A stretch of 64,000 nt of DNA from Glaciecola sp. UBA2563 (GCA_002340325.1 DDLV01000032.1:12081-76080), one strand, 5' to 3'; shown: positions 8,433 to 18,300, counted from the stretch's first letter. Numbers and translations: made by a program. Notes: generated by a model not told the origin, from the sequence alone.

Positions 8433-10784
8433 ATGGCTCTTACGCAACGTCTTGTTTTATCAATCGTATTTGTTACGATCATCTCAATACTTATAACATC
8501 TGTTTCATCGATTTACAGTGCATCATCGGTTACGTCAACAGCATTAACAGAGCTTGTCGAAAAAAAGCTAACTTCTCAGGCAAAGAGTTCGCAGGACAGC
8601 ATATCAGACTACTTCAATCTGCTGGAAAGCCAGATCAAGACTGAGTCACAAGATCCTAAGTGGATTAAGGCCGCTTCCGATTTTACAAATGCCTTCAATA
8701 ATTATGAAAATCAGGTATCTGGATTGAGCTCAAGACAGAAAGATCGGGTTAAAGCGTATTATGAAAATGAATTTGCACCGTTGTATCTTGAGCGCAACCA
8801 AATTGCCGTTCAAGGTTTGAATTCACTTGTGGACACCTTGCCAGATAGGACGTTTTTATTCCAACATGACTTTATAGCAGGCTCGACTTTTTCGATTGGC
8901 GAAAAAGATAAACTGGTATCGCTCAACAATGCTTCGGACTATGCGCGAGCACACAGCGACTTTCATCCTGTTGCCAGTCGGTTTTTGAACCAATTTGGCT
9001 ATTACGATATTTTTATTGCAGATCCAAATAGTGGAAATATTGTTTATAGCGTTTACAAAGAGCTAGATTTCGCTACTAGCCTCAAAACCGGACCTTACAA
9101 AAGCACGGGGATTGCTGATGCGTTTAACAAAGCATTGAGTGCGACATCGCCCGGTCAAGTGTTTTACAGCAATTTAGATAACTATTTGCCATCTTATGAA
9201 GCAATAGCTGGATTTCTGTCAGCACCTATTTTCAACGGAAATGATTTGGTGGGGATCCTTATTTTCCAAGCGCCAATGGACAGAATCAACGGCATTATGA
9301 CGCGAAACGGCGAATGGTTAGAGCAAGGGTATGGCGTATCAGGTGAAACTTATCTTGTTAACTCTGATAAGACACTTTTAACGGAAAGTCGATTTTTCTT
9401 GGAAGACAGCGAAAGCTTTATCGATGCCTTACGAGAAACTCAACCTCGGGTCGCAAGCAGTATTGCAGCAGCCGGTACGACAGTAGGAAACAAAAGCGTC
9501 AATACGGCAGGTGTCACCGATGCGTTATCCGGTAAAACGGGATTTCAACAATTTGAGGATTATCGCGGCGAAGAGGTCTTTTCCGCCTATGTCCCCGTTA
9601 GTTTCGGTGATAGTCATTTAGCACTTATGGCGGAAATCGACGTAGCTGAGGCATTAGAAGCCGCTGGCTTTATCCGTTCAAATTTAATGACAACCGCAAT
9701 TTTTACATCGCTTGTGGTGCTCTTGATAGGTTTGGCGATTGCGTATTGGCTGAGTGCGCAAATAAGTAGACCGCTTAAAACTGTTAAAAACACCTGTACA
9801 GAGTTAACATCAGGTAACGGCGACCTCACTATTCGTTTGCAAGAGTGTGGAGTAAAAGAAATTGACGATTTACTGGGATCATTCAACGTCTTTATCGACC
9901 AAATACAAACCATAATAGATGGCGTTCGCAAAGATTCTGAAGCGCTTGCAACATCGGCTGAAGAGCTCACGCAAATCACATCACATAGCAGTCAAATTAG
10001 TCAAAGACAAAAACACGAAACAAACACCGTTGCGTCATCTATAGGTGAATTGAGCACCTCCATCAGCAATATAACAGAGACCATATTGCAGAACCAGAAT
10101 GAGAGCGAGAAGACTAAGCAAAGCATTTTTGAACATAAATCCAAGACGGATAAATCTTCAGCGAAGGTTAACGAACTGGTTGCGTTAATAAAGGATTCAG
10201 GGTCTGTGATTGAATCATTAAAGGCGGAAGTTGCTCAAGTGAATCAATTATTGGATGTTATCAACAGCATTGCTGACCAAACTAACTTACTTGCATTAAA
10301 CGCTGCAATCGAAGCTGCCAGAGCCGGCGATGCGGGTAGAGGATTCTCTGTGGTGGCAGATGAAGTAAGATCATTAGCTAATAGATCACAAGAAAACACT
10401 GTTGAAATTGCGAAAATTGTCGACAGGATGACGGCGTCATCAGATCAGTCAGTCGCACAGATACAAAAAGCAGTTGAATCAGCTGACAGTGCAGTAGAAT
10501 TAGTGGAGACGGTCACCACTGCATTAGATGATCTTACGAATTCAATAGAAGCATCAAACCGTCTCGCGTCGATGGTCGCAGATGCAACCCAGCAGCAAAC
10601 TGAAGCCTCTCAAACGGCAACGGTGAGTGCAAGTCAAATCAATGATATGGCGCAAGAGATTGAAACGGGCGCTACGCAAACAAACCAAGCTGCAAATGAG
10701 CTCGCTGAAATCGCAATCCGCTCAACGGACATGGTGAAAAAATTCAAGACATCTGTCTCTAATGATATGAGTTCTCGCGTCTAA
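8433..10784 (+). CDS. Methyl-accepting chemotaxis protein
   Basis: 783-residue transducer. A first membrane segment spans residues 8-32 and is followed by a large periplasmic sensory region of about 380 residues, of a double-Cache-like size. A second membrane segment lies near residues 415-440 (TAIFTSLVVLLIGLAIAYWL), then HAMP and a cytoplasmic signalling hairpin. The diagnostic tip is intact (NLLALNAAIEAARAGDAGRG). It passes ligand binding to CheA/CheW to bias flagellar rotation. The ligand cannot be read from sequence. Its 3' end overlaps that of the convergent efflux gene by 26 bp. Confidence 0.95.
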   Translation: MALTQRLVLSIVFVTIISILITSVSSIYSASSVTSTALTELVEKKLTSQAKSSQDSISDYFNLLESQIKTESQDPKWIKAASDFTNAFNNYENQVSGLSSRQKDRVKAYYENEFAPLYLERNQIAVQGLNSLVDTLPDRTFLFQHDFIAGSTFSIGEKDKLVSLNNASDYARAHSDFHPVASRFLNQFGYYDIFIADPNSGNIVYSVYKELDFATSLKTGPYKSTGIADAFNKALSATSPGQVFYSNLDNYLPSYEAIAGFLSAPIFNGNDLVGILIFQAPMDRINGIMTRNGEWLEQGYGVSGETYLVNSDKTLLTESRFFLEDSESFIDALRETQPRVASSIAAAGTTVGNKSVNTAGVTDALSGKTGFQQFEDYRGEEVFSAYVPVSFGDSHLALMAEIDVAEALEAAGFIRSNLMTTAIFTSLVVLLIGLAIAYWLSAQISRPLKTVKNTCTELTSGNGDLTIRLQECGVKEIDDLLGSFNVFIDQIQTIIDGVRKDSEALATSAEELTQITSHSSQISQRQKHETNTVASSIGELSTSISNITETILQNQNESEKTKQSIFEHKSKTDKSSAKVNELVALIKDSGSVIESLKAEVAQVNQLLDVINSIADQTNLLALNAAIEAARAGDAGRGFSVVADEVRSLANRSQENTVEIAKIVDRMTASSDQSVAQIQKAVESADSAVELVETVTTALDDLTNSIEASNRLASMVADATQQQTEASQTATVSASQINDMAQEIETGATQTNQAANELAEIAIRSTDMVKKFKTSVSNDMSSRV

Positions 10785-11979
10785 AATGCAGTGCAGTTTT
10801 TATACTCACAAACGCGATAGTGCTGAATATAAAAAAGCCTATCGCGATGGGAGTAACATCTCTGTCAATATACTCAACAATAACAATGCTGATGGGCACT
10901 GAAAGCAGGCTACTGAAAAAACCTATAAAAGATGCGCCGACGCCGGCAATGTGACCGAGAGGCTCCATTGCTAGGGCATTTACATTCCCGAATAACCCAC
11001 CTAAAAAGAAAAACCCCACAAAAAGCACCGCGCAAAACAACAGTAATGGCGGTAATCCATCAAACCATACAGTGATTATGATAAGTGCAATTGCATAAAC
11101 TAATGATCCCCAAAGTGCTGCTAGGATGATTTTTGACATGCCATATCGCATGACCATAACGCCATTAAAAAGTGACGCTGCACCAATGGCAAGTGCAAGA
11201 ACAGCAAATATAAAGGGGAAATAATCGCCAGTATTGTATATCTGTACGAATATCGTTTGTGAGCTGCTTAAGTAGCCTAAAAAAGCACCAAATATGCACC
11301 CCATTCCGATAGATGCTCCCATCACAACTGGTTGCGTTAACAGCCAAAAAACATTGCGAACATACTGCCGAAGATTGAACTTAGCGCGATATTTTCGCGG
11401 AAGCGTCTCATCCTGCCTCGAGAAAAACCAAAGCGCCGATAAAAGTGCAACCAATGCAAATGCGATGAATATTTGTCGCCATCCATACCAGTGCATGATG
11501 AACTGGCCGAGCAACGGCGCAAGCATTGGCACAATGATAAAGATCACATTGATAAATGACATAACACGTGCCATTTCTTCGCCGACATATAAATCACGTA
11601 TCATCGCCATACCCGCAACGCGCGGGCCAGATACGCCAATTGCTTGAATTACGCGGCCTACTAATAGCATCTCCATTGATGCTGCGATGTAACATATTGC
11701 TGTTCCTATCAAAAAAATGATAAGTCCAACTAAGATAGTAAGGCGACGGCCTCTAGCATCAGAAAAAGGGCCGAAAATCAGCTGCCCAATTGACATGCCC
11801 ATGAAAAACAACGACACGATTAAAAAGGTTTGCTGCGCGCTATGTGCATTGAGCTCATCGCCAATGTTTTCTAGCGCAGGGAGCATTGCATCGATACTCA
11901 ACGCAACGAGTGATGTTAAAAGTGCCATTAACGCAATGAATTCAAAAAGCGGCAGCTTTCTGATAGGGGAGGTATCCAT
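10759..11979 (-). CDS. MFS multidrug efflux protein, Bcr/CflA family
   Basis: 406 residues from the ATG at 11979 (MDTSPIRKLPLFEFIALMA); a further 28 upstream codons are open but do not look like transporter sequence. Twelve hydrophobic segments are present. Motif A of drug:H+ antiporters is visible as GPFSDARGRR, with the Bcr-type VIQAIGVSGPRVAGMAMIRD further on. Members export drugs, sulfonamides or amino acids using the proton gradient. No regulator is adjacent. The tail overlaps that of the chemoreceptor gene in convergent orientation. Confidence 0.92.
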   Translation of the reverse strand: MDTSPIRKLPLFEFIALMALLTSLVALSIDAMLPALENIGDELNAHSAQQTFLIVSLFFMGMSIGQLIFGPFSDARGRRLTILVGLIIFLIGTAICYIAASMEMLLVGRVIQAIGVSGPRVAGMAMIRDLYVGEEMARVMSFINVIFIIVPMLAPLLGQFIMHWYGWRQIFIAFALVALLSALWFFSRQDETLPRKYRAKFNLRQYVRNVFWLLTQPVVMGASIGMGCIFGAFLGYLSSSQTIFVQIYNTGDYFPFIFAVLALAIGAASLFNGVMVMRYGMSKIILAALWGSLVYAIALIIITVWFDGLPPLLLFCAVLFVGFFFLGGLFGNVNALAMEPLGHIAGVGASFIGFFSSLLSVPISIVIVEYIDRDVTPIAIGFFIFSTIAFVSIKTALHFRRENSYH

Positions 11980-12070
11980 CTGAATGATTTTATTTTTTGA
12001 TCTACATCTAACGAGTGCGTAGTGTAGTTGCATTTTGAATCGAATGTAATATCCTTCGATCATTCAATGA

Positions 12071-12484
12071 ATGGATTTTTCAATGTCGCGTATTCTGACC
12101 AACATATTTGTGGTGGTCTTTGTCATCAACCAGGCATTTGGTTTGTTAATGAACCACATGCGTTTGGCGCATATTAATGCATCGATAGGCGATGATGTTG
12201 AATTGATATGTACTGGCAATGAAATGCGATGGATATCCGTCTCATTAACGATGCAAGAAAATGAATTCGTGTTTGTTGAATCCCCCACAGAAACTCAACA
12301 AATACAAGCGGATGAGCTCTGCCCTAGCATCGATGCTAGAGATGATGAGTCACCTGACCTGATGGCAGGTACCGATTGGATTTCATATTGGTCATCATAT
12401 GTCTCGGTAAAGCTCGCTGTACTCTGGTTAGCGCTCTGCAAACATAAATTTGCCCTTTCTATCCCTCGAGCGCCACCGCGCTAG
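12071..12484 (+). CDS. Small membrane-associated two-cysteine protein, DUF2946-like (tentative)
   Basis: Up to 137 residues; the start may be 12071 or the internal ATG at 12083, and neither has a clear ribosome site. A hydrophobic N-terminus (ILTNIFVVVFVINQAFGLL) could be a signal or anchor. It is followed by ICTGNEMRWISVS and a second cysteine in DELCPSI, and a second hydrophobic stretch. The pattern resembles DUF2946 proteins, which often sit beside copper-type TonB receptors; such a receptor gene follows 80 bp downstream. I infer a metal-related helper role from context. Family assignment is uncertain. Confidence 0.55.
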   Translation: MDFSMSRILTNIFVVVFVINQAFGLLMNHMRLAHINASIGDDVELICTGNEMRWISVSLTMQENEFVFVESPTETQQIQADELCPSIDARDDESPDLMAGTDWISYWSSYVSVKLAVLWLALCKHKFALSIPRAPPR

Positions 12485-12564
12485 TCTCTGGAACTACCCC
12501 CCCAAAAAAACATTAAGCGAATAAGCAGTTACAGAACTGCTTTAACTTTTTTCAGAGAATTATT

Positions 12565-14637
12565 ATGTCTTTTTCAAAAACGGCCATGTGCTCAGCAGTG
12601 GCAACAACTCTATTTGGACTCAGTGTAACTTCATTTAATGCTTGGTCAGCGGCAGCTGTTGATAGTGTCGAAAGAATATCGATAAAAGGTAGATATGTAC
12701 CTTTGCAACTCGCGCAAAAAATTGATAATAAAACCCCAACTGATGCTGATCTAGGGAACATGCTTGCGCAATATCCTGGCCTACAGATCAATAGAAATGG
12801 CACGGTGACAGGTGTGATGCAGTACCGTGGACTCACTGGCGATCGCTTTACGGTCAATTTTAACGGTGCACCGATTGCGGACGCTGGTCCAAACGCAATG
12901 GATTCACCTCTCAGTCATATTCTGCCAATGCCAAACACACAATTTACGCTTCATCAAGGGATAGTCCCTGTCACGGAAGGAAGTGAAATGTTGACAGGAC
13001 AATTATCCATTGAACATCCTGTTGTTTACTCCACTGATACCAAACTGATTACCTCGATATCGGGCCAGTATCATGAGAATGATTCTGCGCAGCACATTAA
13101 ATTGAATACTGAATACCAAGCCAAGAATACATATGCTGCGTTCGCAGCACTGAATCAAGATGCGGATAATGGTGAATCTGGTAACGGTCTAGAGCGAACC
13201 AATAGCTTTTATGAACGCTATGGCTTTGGTGGTCAAGTCGCACATAGAATTGACGACCATGAAATCGATGTTTCTGTAAAACACATGCACACTGGCGCTG
13301 CTGGTACCCCTGCTTTGAACATGGATATCGACTTTATAGACGCCGATTGGTATCGACTTGCCTACAAAAATCAATCTGTACGCGGTGGTGAACTCAAACT
13401 GATGTTCTCATCAAATCACAACGATCACGTTATGGATAATTTTCAGTTCAGGCTGATTGGTTCGCCCGCAGCAGCGCGCATGAATACAGTGGACAGCGAA
13501 TCATATGGGACGGGAGTACAGTGGCAAAATGACGAAATTGCAATGGGATTGAAATGGCAACAGCAAACGCATAATTCAGTCATTACCAATCCCAATAATG
13601 CCATGTTCAGGGTGGTTAATTTTAATGATGTTGAGAGACAGGTAACCAGCGCATACGCACAATATAAAATTGAACATCAAAAGCAGAATATTACTTTTGG
13701 TATTCAGCCAACGCGCGTAAGTGTAGATGGCGATGAAATCAGTCATCACATGGCAATGATGAACCCCAACGTTGGTAACTTAGTAGCAACCTTTAACGAG
13801 AGTGACAGAAGCCGCGATTTTTCTTGGTTGGATGTTGTTTTGGGTTATCAACGACAATTCAATGATGCATGGCTGCTGAATGTAGATGCTGGCGTAAAAC
13901 ACCGAGCGCCTAGTTACACAGAAATGTTTGTTTGGTTCCCACTTGGTATTTCGGCAGGTCTTGCGGATGGTAATAATTACTTGGGCAACTTGGATTTATC
14001 AGAGGAGCAGGCAAAACAGTTAAATGTTTCCTTCGCGTATCTCGGTGATAAATGGCAGTTCCAAAGCCAAGTATTCTATTCAGACATTCATGACTACATC
14101 ATTGGCGAACCCAGTCAAAACATGACAGCGAACATGATATCAATGATGATGGGTGGGCGACCATTACTGCAATGGCAAAACGCTGACGTTCGTCTTTACG
14201 GTTGGGAGGTGCAATATACGACTCGACTTACCAGTGACATTGATTTTCATGTGCAAGCGGCGGATGTCTTCGCAAAAAATAAAACAAATGAAGAAGCACT
14301 TTATCGTATCGCGCCTCGCCACTTAACAACGGCCGTTACGTACCAACAAGACAGCTGGGAATTGGTATTACAAGCCGAGTTGTTCGCCGCTCAAAATGAT
14401 GTATCCACACTTAGCAATGAAACCACAAGCAGCGGATACGGTCTCCTGCACTTTAAAGGGTACTATCAATTTGACAATGGTCTTGGCATTGGATTTTCAA
14501 TAAACAATCTTCTCGATAAAGCCTATCAACCCCACTTAGCCGGTGTTAATCGAGTGAATGGTGCCCAAGAGGCCGTTGGCGAGCGATTGTTTGCGCCAGG
14601 GCGAGATGTGCAGTTGGCGTTTTCATATCAGTTTTGA
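12565..14637 (+). CDS. TonB-dependent outer-membrane receptor, methionine-rich (copper-type candidate)
   Basis: 690 residues with a signal peptide (up to about residue 30). The plug domain begins around VERISIKGRY, and the protein ends in a C-terminal Phe (LAFSYQF) as outer-membrane barrels do. Plug features such as MQYRGLTGDRFTVNFNGAPI are present. Surface-loop-like segments are unusually rich in Met and His (ISHHMAMMNPN, NMTANMISMMMGG, VSVKHMHTGAAG), as in OprC/NosA copper receptors. Uptake is powered by TonB-ExbBD across the inner membrane. With the small cysteine protein upstream I infer copper or another soft metal as the ligand; a metal-chelate ligand is equally possible. Confidence 0.88.
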   Translation: MSFSKTAMCSAVATTLFGLSVTSFNAWSAAAVDSVERISIKGRYVPLQLAQKIDNKTPTDADLGNMLAQYPGLQINRNGTVTGVMQYRGLTGDRFTVNFNGAPIADAGPNAMDSPLSHILPMPNTQFTLHQGIVPVTEGSEMLTGQLSIEHPVVYSTDTKLITSISGQYHENDSAQHIKLNTEYQAKNTYAAFAALNQDADNGESGNGLERTNSFYERYGFGGQVAHRIDDHEIDVSVKHMHTGAAGTPALNMDIDFIDADWYRLAYKNQSVRGGELKLMFSSNHNDHVMDNFQFRLIGSPAAARMNTVDSESYGTGVQWQNDEIAMGLKWQQQTHNSVITNPNNAMFRVVNFNDVERQVTSAYAQYKIEHQKQNITFGIQPTRVSVDGDEISHHMAMMNPNVGNLVATFNESDRSRDFSWLDVVLGYQRQFNDAWLLNVDAGVKHRAPSYTEMFVWFPLGISAGLADGNNYLGNLDLSEEQAKQLNVSFAYLGDKWQFQSQVFYSDIHDYIIGEPSQNMTANMISMMMGGRPLLQWQNADVRLYGWEVQYTTRLTSDIDFHVQAADVFAKNKTNEEALYRIAPRHLTTAVTYQQDSWELVLQAELFAAQNDVSTLSNETTSSGYGLLHFKGYYQFDNGLGIGFSINNLLDKAYQPHLAGVNRVNGAQEAVGERLFAPGRDVQLAFSYQF

Positions 14638-14706
14638 TTGTGCCATTGATACTTTAATTATTGTCAGCGACATGTAGCGCTTACCACACTAGACAAAAGT
14701 TATGAG

Positions 14707-14746
14707 GACGCATCTAGCTCAATCAACCATGTGTTATAGATGCGTC
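14707..14746. repeat. Inverted repeat spanning the end of a hydrolase gene
   Basis: Ten-base arms GACGCATCTA (14707-14716) and TAGATGCGTC (14737-14746) enclose a 20-base loop; the right arm includes the last codons of the minus-strand hydrolase gene. There is no U-rich tract on either strand, so it is not a classic intrinsic terminator. It may still protect or terminate the transcript. Confidence 0.5.
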
Positions 14747-15510
14747 TCCAAAAACGGGATAATTTTTTTCCATATCCGTGGACAGTCATTGTGGCCGCAA
14801 TCGGCGCTATGTAGTGTTATGTTATCACGCGTTCGATAGAGTGACTCGGCATGGGAATACGGAATGATGTTGTCTCTTGTGCCATGATAAATCAGCAGTT
14901 GGATGTTGGAAGTTCTAACAATGGCTTCATTATCATAGCGATCTTTCAAGAGAAAACTGGGAAACCCTTTTTCTTTTACCAGCTTTGGTAAAGAAGAAAA
15001 TGTAGATTCCAGAATTAATGCCGCAAAGGGACGGTTTTCTGCGAGTAAACTAGCGGCTGCGCCACCCAGCGAACGACCATAAGCGACAATTTTTTCTGAG
15101 TCTATTTGCTCCATTTCAAGCATCGCATCATACGCAGATAGCATTGTTTGTTTAATTGATGAGAAGTTAGGTTTGCCGCCCGCTGTGCCATAGCCCGGGT
15201 ACTCGACAAGTAGCGCAGCGTAACCTTTACTGACGATGTAATTAAAGTCATCTACCCACATTTCAGCGAGCTCGCCATTGCCGTGGGTATAGATGATGAG
15301 AGGGATCTTGGCTTTTATGTTCGTAGGCATTATTAAATAAGCATAAGTATCACCGAGTGCGATTTTTTTGATATTTTCTGCTTGAGGTTCTGGTAACTGT
15401 ATATAAGGCGCTGGATAGATGAGCCTATTTTGAAAAAAATAGATGAGCAGCATAACAATAATGACTATGCTTAGCGCCACGGAAACTGCAGAGATAAGAA
15501 ATTTCACCAT
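14734..15510 (-). CDS. Membrane-anchored alpha/beta hydrolase (BEM46/ABHD13-like)
   Basis: 258 residues with an N-terminal membrane anchor (VALSIVIIVMLLIYFFQ). The alpha/beta hydrolase core shows an HGNGE oxyanion-type motif, the nucleophile elbow YGRSLGG and a DNIIP acid region; the histidine is probably in CGHNDC. Family members are esterases or thioesterases of largely unknown substrate. The gene faces away from the hydrolase gene at 15877, with a long hairpin element between them. No operon partner. Confidence 0.85.
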   Translation of the reverse strand: MVKFLISAVSVALSIVIIVMLLIYFFQNRLIYPAPYIQLPEPQAENIKKIALGDTYAYLIMPTNIKAKIPLIIYTHGNGELAEMWVDDFNYIVSKGYAALLVEYPGYGTAGGKPNFSSIKQTMLSAYDAMLEMEQIDSEKIVAYGRSLGGAAASLLAENRPFAALILESTFSSLPKLVKEKGFPSFLLKDRYDNEAIVRTSNIQLLIYHGTRDNIIPYSHAESLYRTRDNITLHSADCGHNDCPRIWKKIIPFLETHL

Positions 15511-15628
15511 ATTCTTCTGAGCTGTTTATATGTATGGAATTAATAACATTCACTTTAACGCATTTGCCTTTTAAAGCTTATTTATTTCTTGTCCACTTTG
15601 TCGAATGAACGAAAACATCGGTTCTTTT

Positions 15629-15811
15629 CTGTTTAATTGTTGTTGAACTTTTAAGGTGTTTATTCACAGTTGATTGTACGTATATGTTACTTGAAAGCTT
15701 CGAATTCATGGATGAATTCGCAGAGCGCACACGGACGTGTTCACAGCGACTTTCAAGTAACATATACGTACAATCAAATGAGCGATGTTTATTTCAGCAA
15801 CAATTAAACAG
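15629..15811. repeat. Long hairpin element, copy A (conserved core, locus-specific arms)
   Basis: A 52-nt core (15698-15749) is flanked by perfect 28-nt inverted arms (15670-15697 and 15750-15777). Beyond these the complementarity continues imperfectly to outer arms at 15629-15647 and 15793-15811, which match except for one T-G position. Inside the core are two smaller hairpins (CGAATTCAT/ATGAATTCG and ACACG/CGTGT). The core is identical in copy B, while the arms are unrelated to those of any other copy. It lies between two divergent hydrolase genes, so it is not simply a gene-end terminator. Confidence 0.88.
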
Positions 15812-15876
15812 AGCCAAAACATTTGATAATTCGTTATGGTAATTAACCTCAGAAAAAATAGTGTAATTTGTACTAA

Positions 15877-17277
15877 ATGAGAGTATTGGAGTCTATTTTA
15901 CTTGCTGCAGTGATTGCGTTTTTGTTGGTGTTGATCAATAAGCGCTGGCGAAAGCGCCTGATTGAACATCACAAAACCGTCTTCTTCAGTCTGCTTTTGA
16001 TTTGTTTATTACAGCTGATAATTGAGGGTTACAGATGGCAACTTATTCCTCTTTATGCGATGACCCTCGGTGGGTATCTTTACTTGTACATTCAACGCGT
16101 GACCAGTGTTTTGATCATACGTCGTTCTTTAGCGTTTTTACTTGTGCTTCTATTACCCATTGCTGTTGTGCTGCCCTCTATCATTCCTATTCCTAATTTC
16201 CCCGAACCCACCGGCGCAAATAAGGTGGCAACGACAAGTATTCACCTTATCGATACAAATAGAAAAGAGGTTTACGGTCGAAACAAAGGACAACCTCGCG
16301 AGTTTATGGTGCAGTTTTGGTATCCAACATCAAACGATGCGAATATTAAATACGCGCGCGCATCCTTTTTACCACACGCAGAAAAAGCCTCAAAGACAAT
16401 ATCGGAAAGGCTCGGGCTTCCGAGCTTTTTCTTGGATCACGCAACACTGTTGACGAGTTATAGTTATGAAAATGCGCCTATTTCTACTCAAATAGGAAAA
16501 ATGCCCTTGTTAATTTTTTCACATGGTTATGAAAGTGTGCGTGGACAAAGTGTGACGCTAATGGAAGAGCTAGCAAGTCACGGATACATCGTAGCTTCTA
16601 TGGAGCACACATACGGAGCATCTGTCACCATTTTTCCTGATGGACGGATTGAGTTCATCGATCGTGACACGCTCTCTGGAGAAGGTGAAGAATATGATCG
16701 AAGCGCAAGACGGCTAGGTCTGCAATGGCAAAAAGACATCGAGTTTTTGGTTGAGAAAATCAACCAAAACGATGTGTCATCTCAAGTTACTAAAGGTGTT
16801 TTGGCAAAAATCGATCTTGGGCGAGTGGGGTTATTTGGGCATTCAACAGGCGGTGGGGTTGCAACCAGAACGTGCAAATATGTTGATTGTAACGCTGTTG
16901 TCGGGTTAGACGCTTGGTTTGGCCCGGTGCCATTGGCCTATGTGTCTGCAGGCAGTGACAAACCTTCATTGTTTTTGATGTCGGAGAATTGGTCCAGCGA
17001 AAAAAACACAGCGTGGATTGATACTTTCATTGACGCAAGTCCAGCGTCTGGTTGGTATTCCATCGAGGGTACCAAACACTTTGATTTTAGCGATATCTCG
17101 TTTCTTTCGCCGTTGACCAATACGATAGAGCTAACGGGCGATATAGATGGTCACCTAGCACAAACTATTCAGAGAAGTTTTGTGCTAAATTTCTTTAACC
17201 ATCATGTAAAAGGTGAGAGCGTAATTCAAACAAATGATTTAGCGCTCGATTTTCCAGAAGTAATACAAAGGAACTAA
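15877..17277 (+). CDS. Membrane-anchored alpha/beta hydrolase, PAF-acetylhydrolase-like
   Basis: 466 residues. Four or so hydrophobic segments in the first 120 residues (for example RSLAFLLVLLLPIAVVLPSI) precede an exported hydrolase domain. That domain has IFSHGYESVRG (oxyanion region), nucleophile elbow GHSTGG, acidic residue in GLDAWFGP and a histidine in EGTKHFDFSD. The layout resembles the platelet-activating-factor acetylhydrolase family, which cleaves short acyl esters of phospholipids. The stop codon lies 3 bp from the convergent depolymerase stop. It belongs to a run of four hydrolases. The start has a weak ribosome site. Confidence 0.83.
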   Translation: MRVLESILLAAVIAFLLVLINKRWRKRLIEHHKTVFFSLLLICLLQLIIEGYRWQLIPLYAMTLGGYLYLYIQRVTSVLIIRRSLAFLLVLLLPIAVVLPSIIPIPNFPEPTGANKVATTSIHLIDTNRKEVYGRNKGQPREFMVQFWYPTSNDANIKYARASFLPHAEKASKTISERLGLPSFFLDHATLLTSYSYENAPISTQIGKMPLLIFSHGYESVRGQSVTLMEELASHGYIVASMEHTYGASVTIFPDGRIEFIDRDTLSGEGEEYDRSARRLGLQWQKDIEFLVEKINQNDVSSQVTKGVLAKIDLGRVGLFGHSTGGGVATRTCKYVDCNAVVGLDAWFGPVPLAYVSAGSDKPSLFLMSENWSSEKNTAWIDTFIDASPASGWYSIEGTKHFDFSDISFLSPLTNTIELTGDIDGHLAQTIQRSFVLNFFNHHVKGESVIQTNDLALDFPEVIQRN

Positions 17278-17280
17278 TCG

Positions 17281-18300
17281 CTAGTCTTTTCTAGCCATTA
17301 CATTTGATATGTCATCAAGCATTGCGCGAACAGCTTTGACTTGCTGACCATCTTTGGTGGCATAGTTTTCATCCGTGTATCCCCACCAATCCCAACAACC
17401 TTGGGGATTCATCGGAAACAGCTTTGATTTTTTAGCCTGTGGATACAACACGATCATGTTGTTTGATTCAGCCCAACGATTGAAGCCCGTTAAAGACGCA
17501 TACGCATCTCCCACATCTTCGCCGCTTTGGTTGCAACCATGAAAACTTATGTGGACAACACATTTTTCACCTTGCTGGCAACTGCTCGGAATATAGGCAA
17601 ATGTTTCATCGGACATACCAGCTTTTGCGGGACTAGCTGTGTCATGAGTCGAGTAAGCGATTAGATGCTCTTTGACTGCATCTGATGGTGGCGACAGTTC
17701 ACCGTATAAGTGCTTAAGGATTTCTCCTGCTGCATCATAGTCACAAGCACCAATAAAAGGAGCTTGTGAGACAGTGCACTCTCCGCCTTCTTCGAGGGTT
17801 GGAAAAACATGTGAAAATGGTTTCTCATCGACGTATTTTATGTTTTCAACGCCAAGTGACTGATATTGTTTTACAAGAAGATTCGAGGTCTTTTGATTAA
17901 CCGTCTCGTCATTCGTGCCCCTTATCACTAGGACGTTTTGATTCGATATCGCATTCTCATCAGCAAGCTTATTGGCAAGTTGCTGTTGTTTAATAAATGC
18001 ATTTAACGGTTCAATTGAAAAATCATCCGACGTTTTTGTCACGCATTCAGCTAGCGCAGTGGTGATGGCATTTTGCGCACAGTAATAAGGACCTGCTGCG
18101 ACAATACCGGCGCCTTTTACAATGTCCGCATGCGCCAATTGAAATTGAGTTGCCATGTAGCCACCAGAAGATAACCCTGACACCGTCGTTTCATCAATAT
18201 CGATGTTTATAGTCGCTGCGTGAAGTGGAATAGAAAATCCTGCTCCTAAGACCGCTCCACTCAATAATGCAATCAACGTCGATGTTTTTGTAGATGTCAT
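17281..18300 (-). CDS. Secreted short-chain PHA (PHB) depolymerase, type-2 catalytic domain
   Basis: About 339 residues from the ATG at 18300 (an ATG at 18306 is also possible). A signal peptide up to about residue 30 precedes a catalytic domain with nucleophile motif SGLSSGGYMA, several cysteines that can form disulfides, and the C-terminal block NPQGCWDWWGY. This is typical of extracellular catalytic-domain type-2 short-chain-length polyhydroxyalkanoate depolymerases. No separate substrate-binding or linker domain is present, so it may attack oligomers or granules exposed by lysis. The gene upstream (18320-19501) reads in the same direction, only 20 bp away, so the two are probably one operon. 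Confidence 0.88.
   Translation of the reverse strand: MTSTKTSTLIALLSGAVLGAGFSIPLHAATINIDIDETTVSGLSSGGYMATQFQLAHADIVKGAGIVAAGPYYCAQNAITTALAECVTKTSDDFSIEPLNAFIKQQQLANKLADENAISNQNVLVIRGTNDETVNQKTSNLLVKQYQSLGVENIKYVDEKPFSHVFPTLEEGGECTVSQAPFIGACDYDAAGEILKHLYGELSPPSDAVKEHLIAYSTHDTASPAKAGMSDETFAYIPSSCQQGEKCVVHISFHGCNQSGEDVGDAYASLTGFNRWAESNNMIVLYPQAKKSKLFPMNPQGCWDWWGYTDENYATKDGQQVKAVRAMLDDISNVMARKD

Noticed and set aside
12071..12288. Minus-strand frame overlapping the small two-cysteine protein
   Set aside because: The plus-strand reading has a hydrophobic leader and a family-like motif; the reverse frame has neither.
15578..15763. 61-codon minus-strand frame over hairpin element A
   Set aside because: It is a by-product of the inverted repeat and core; the same core in copy B is read in different frames, and there is no ribosome site.
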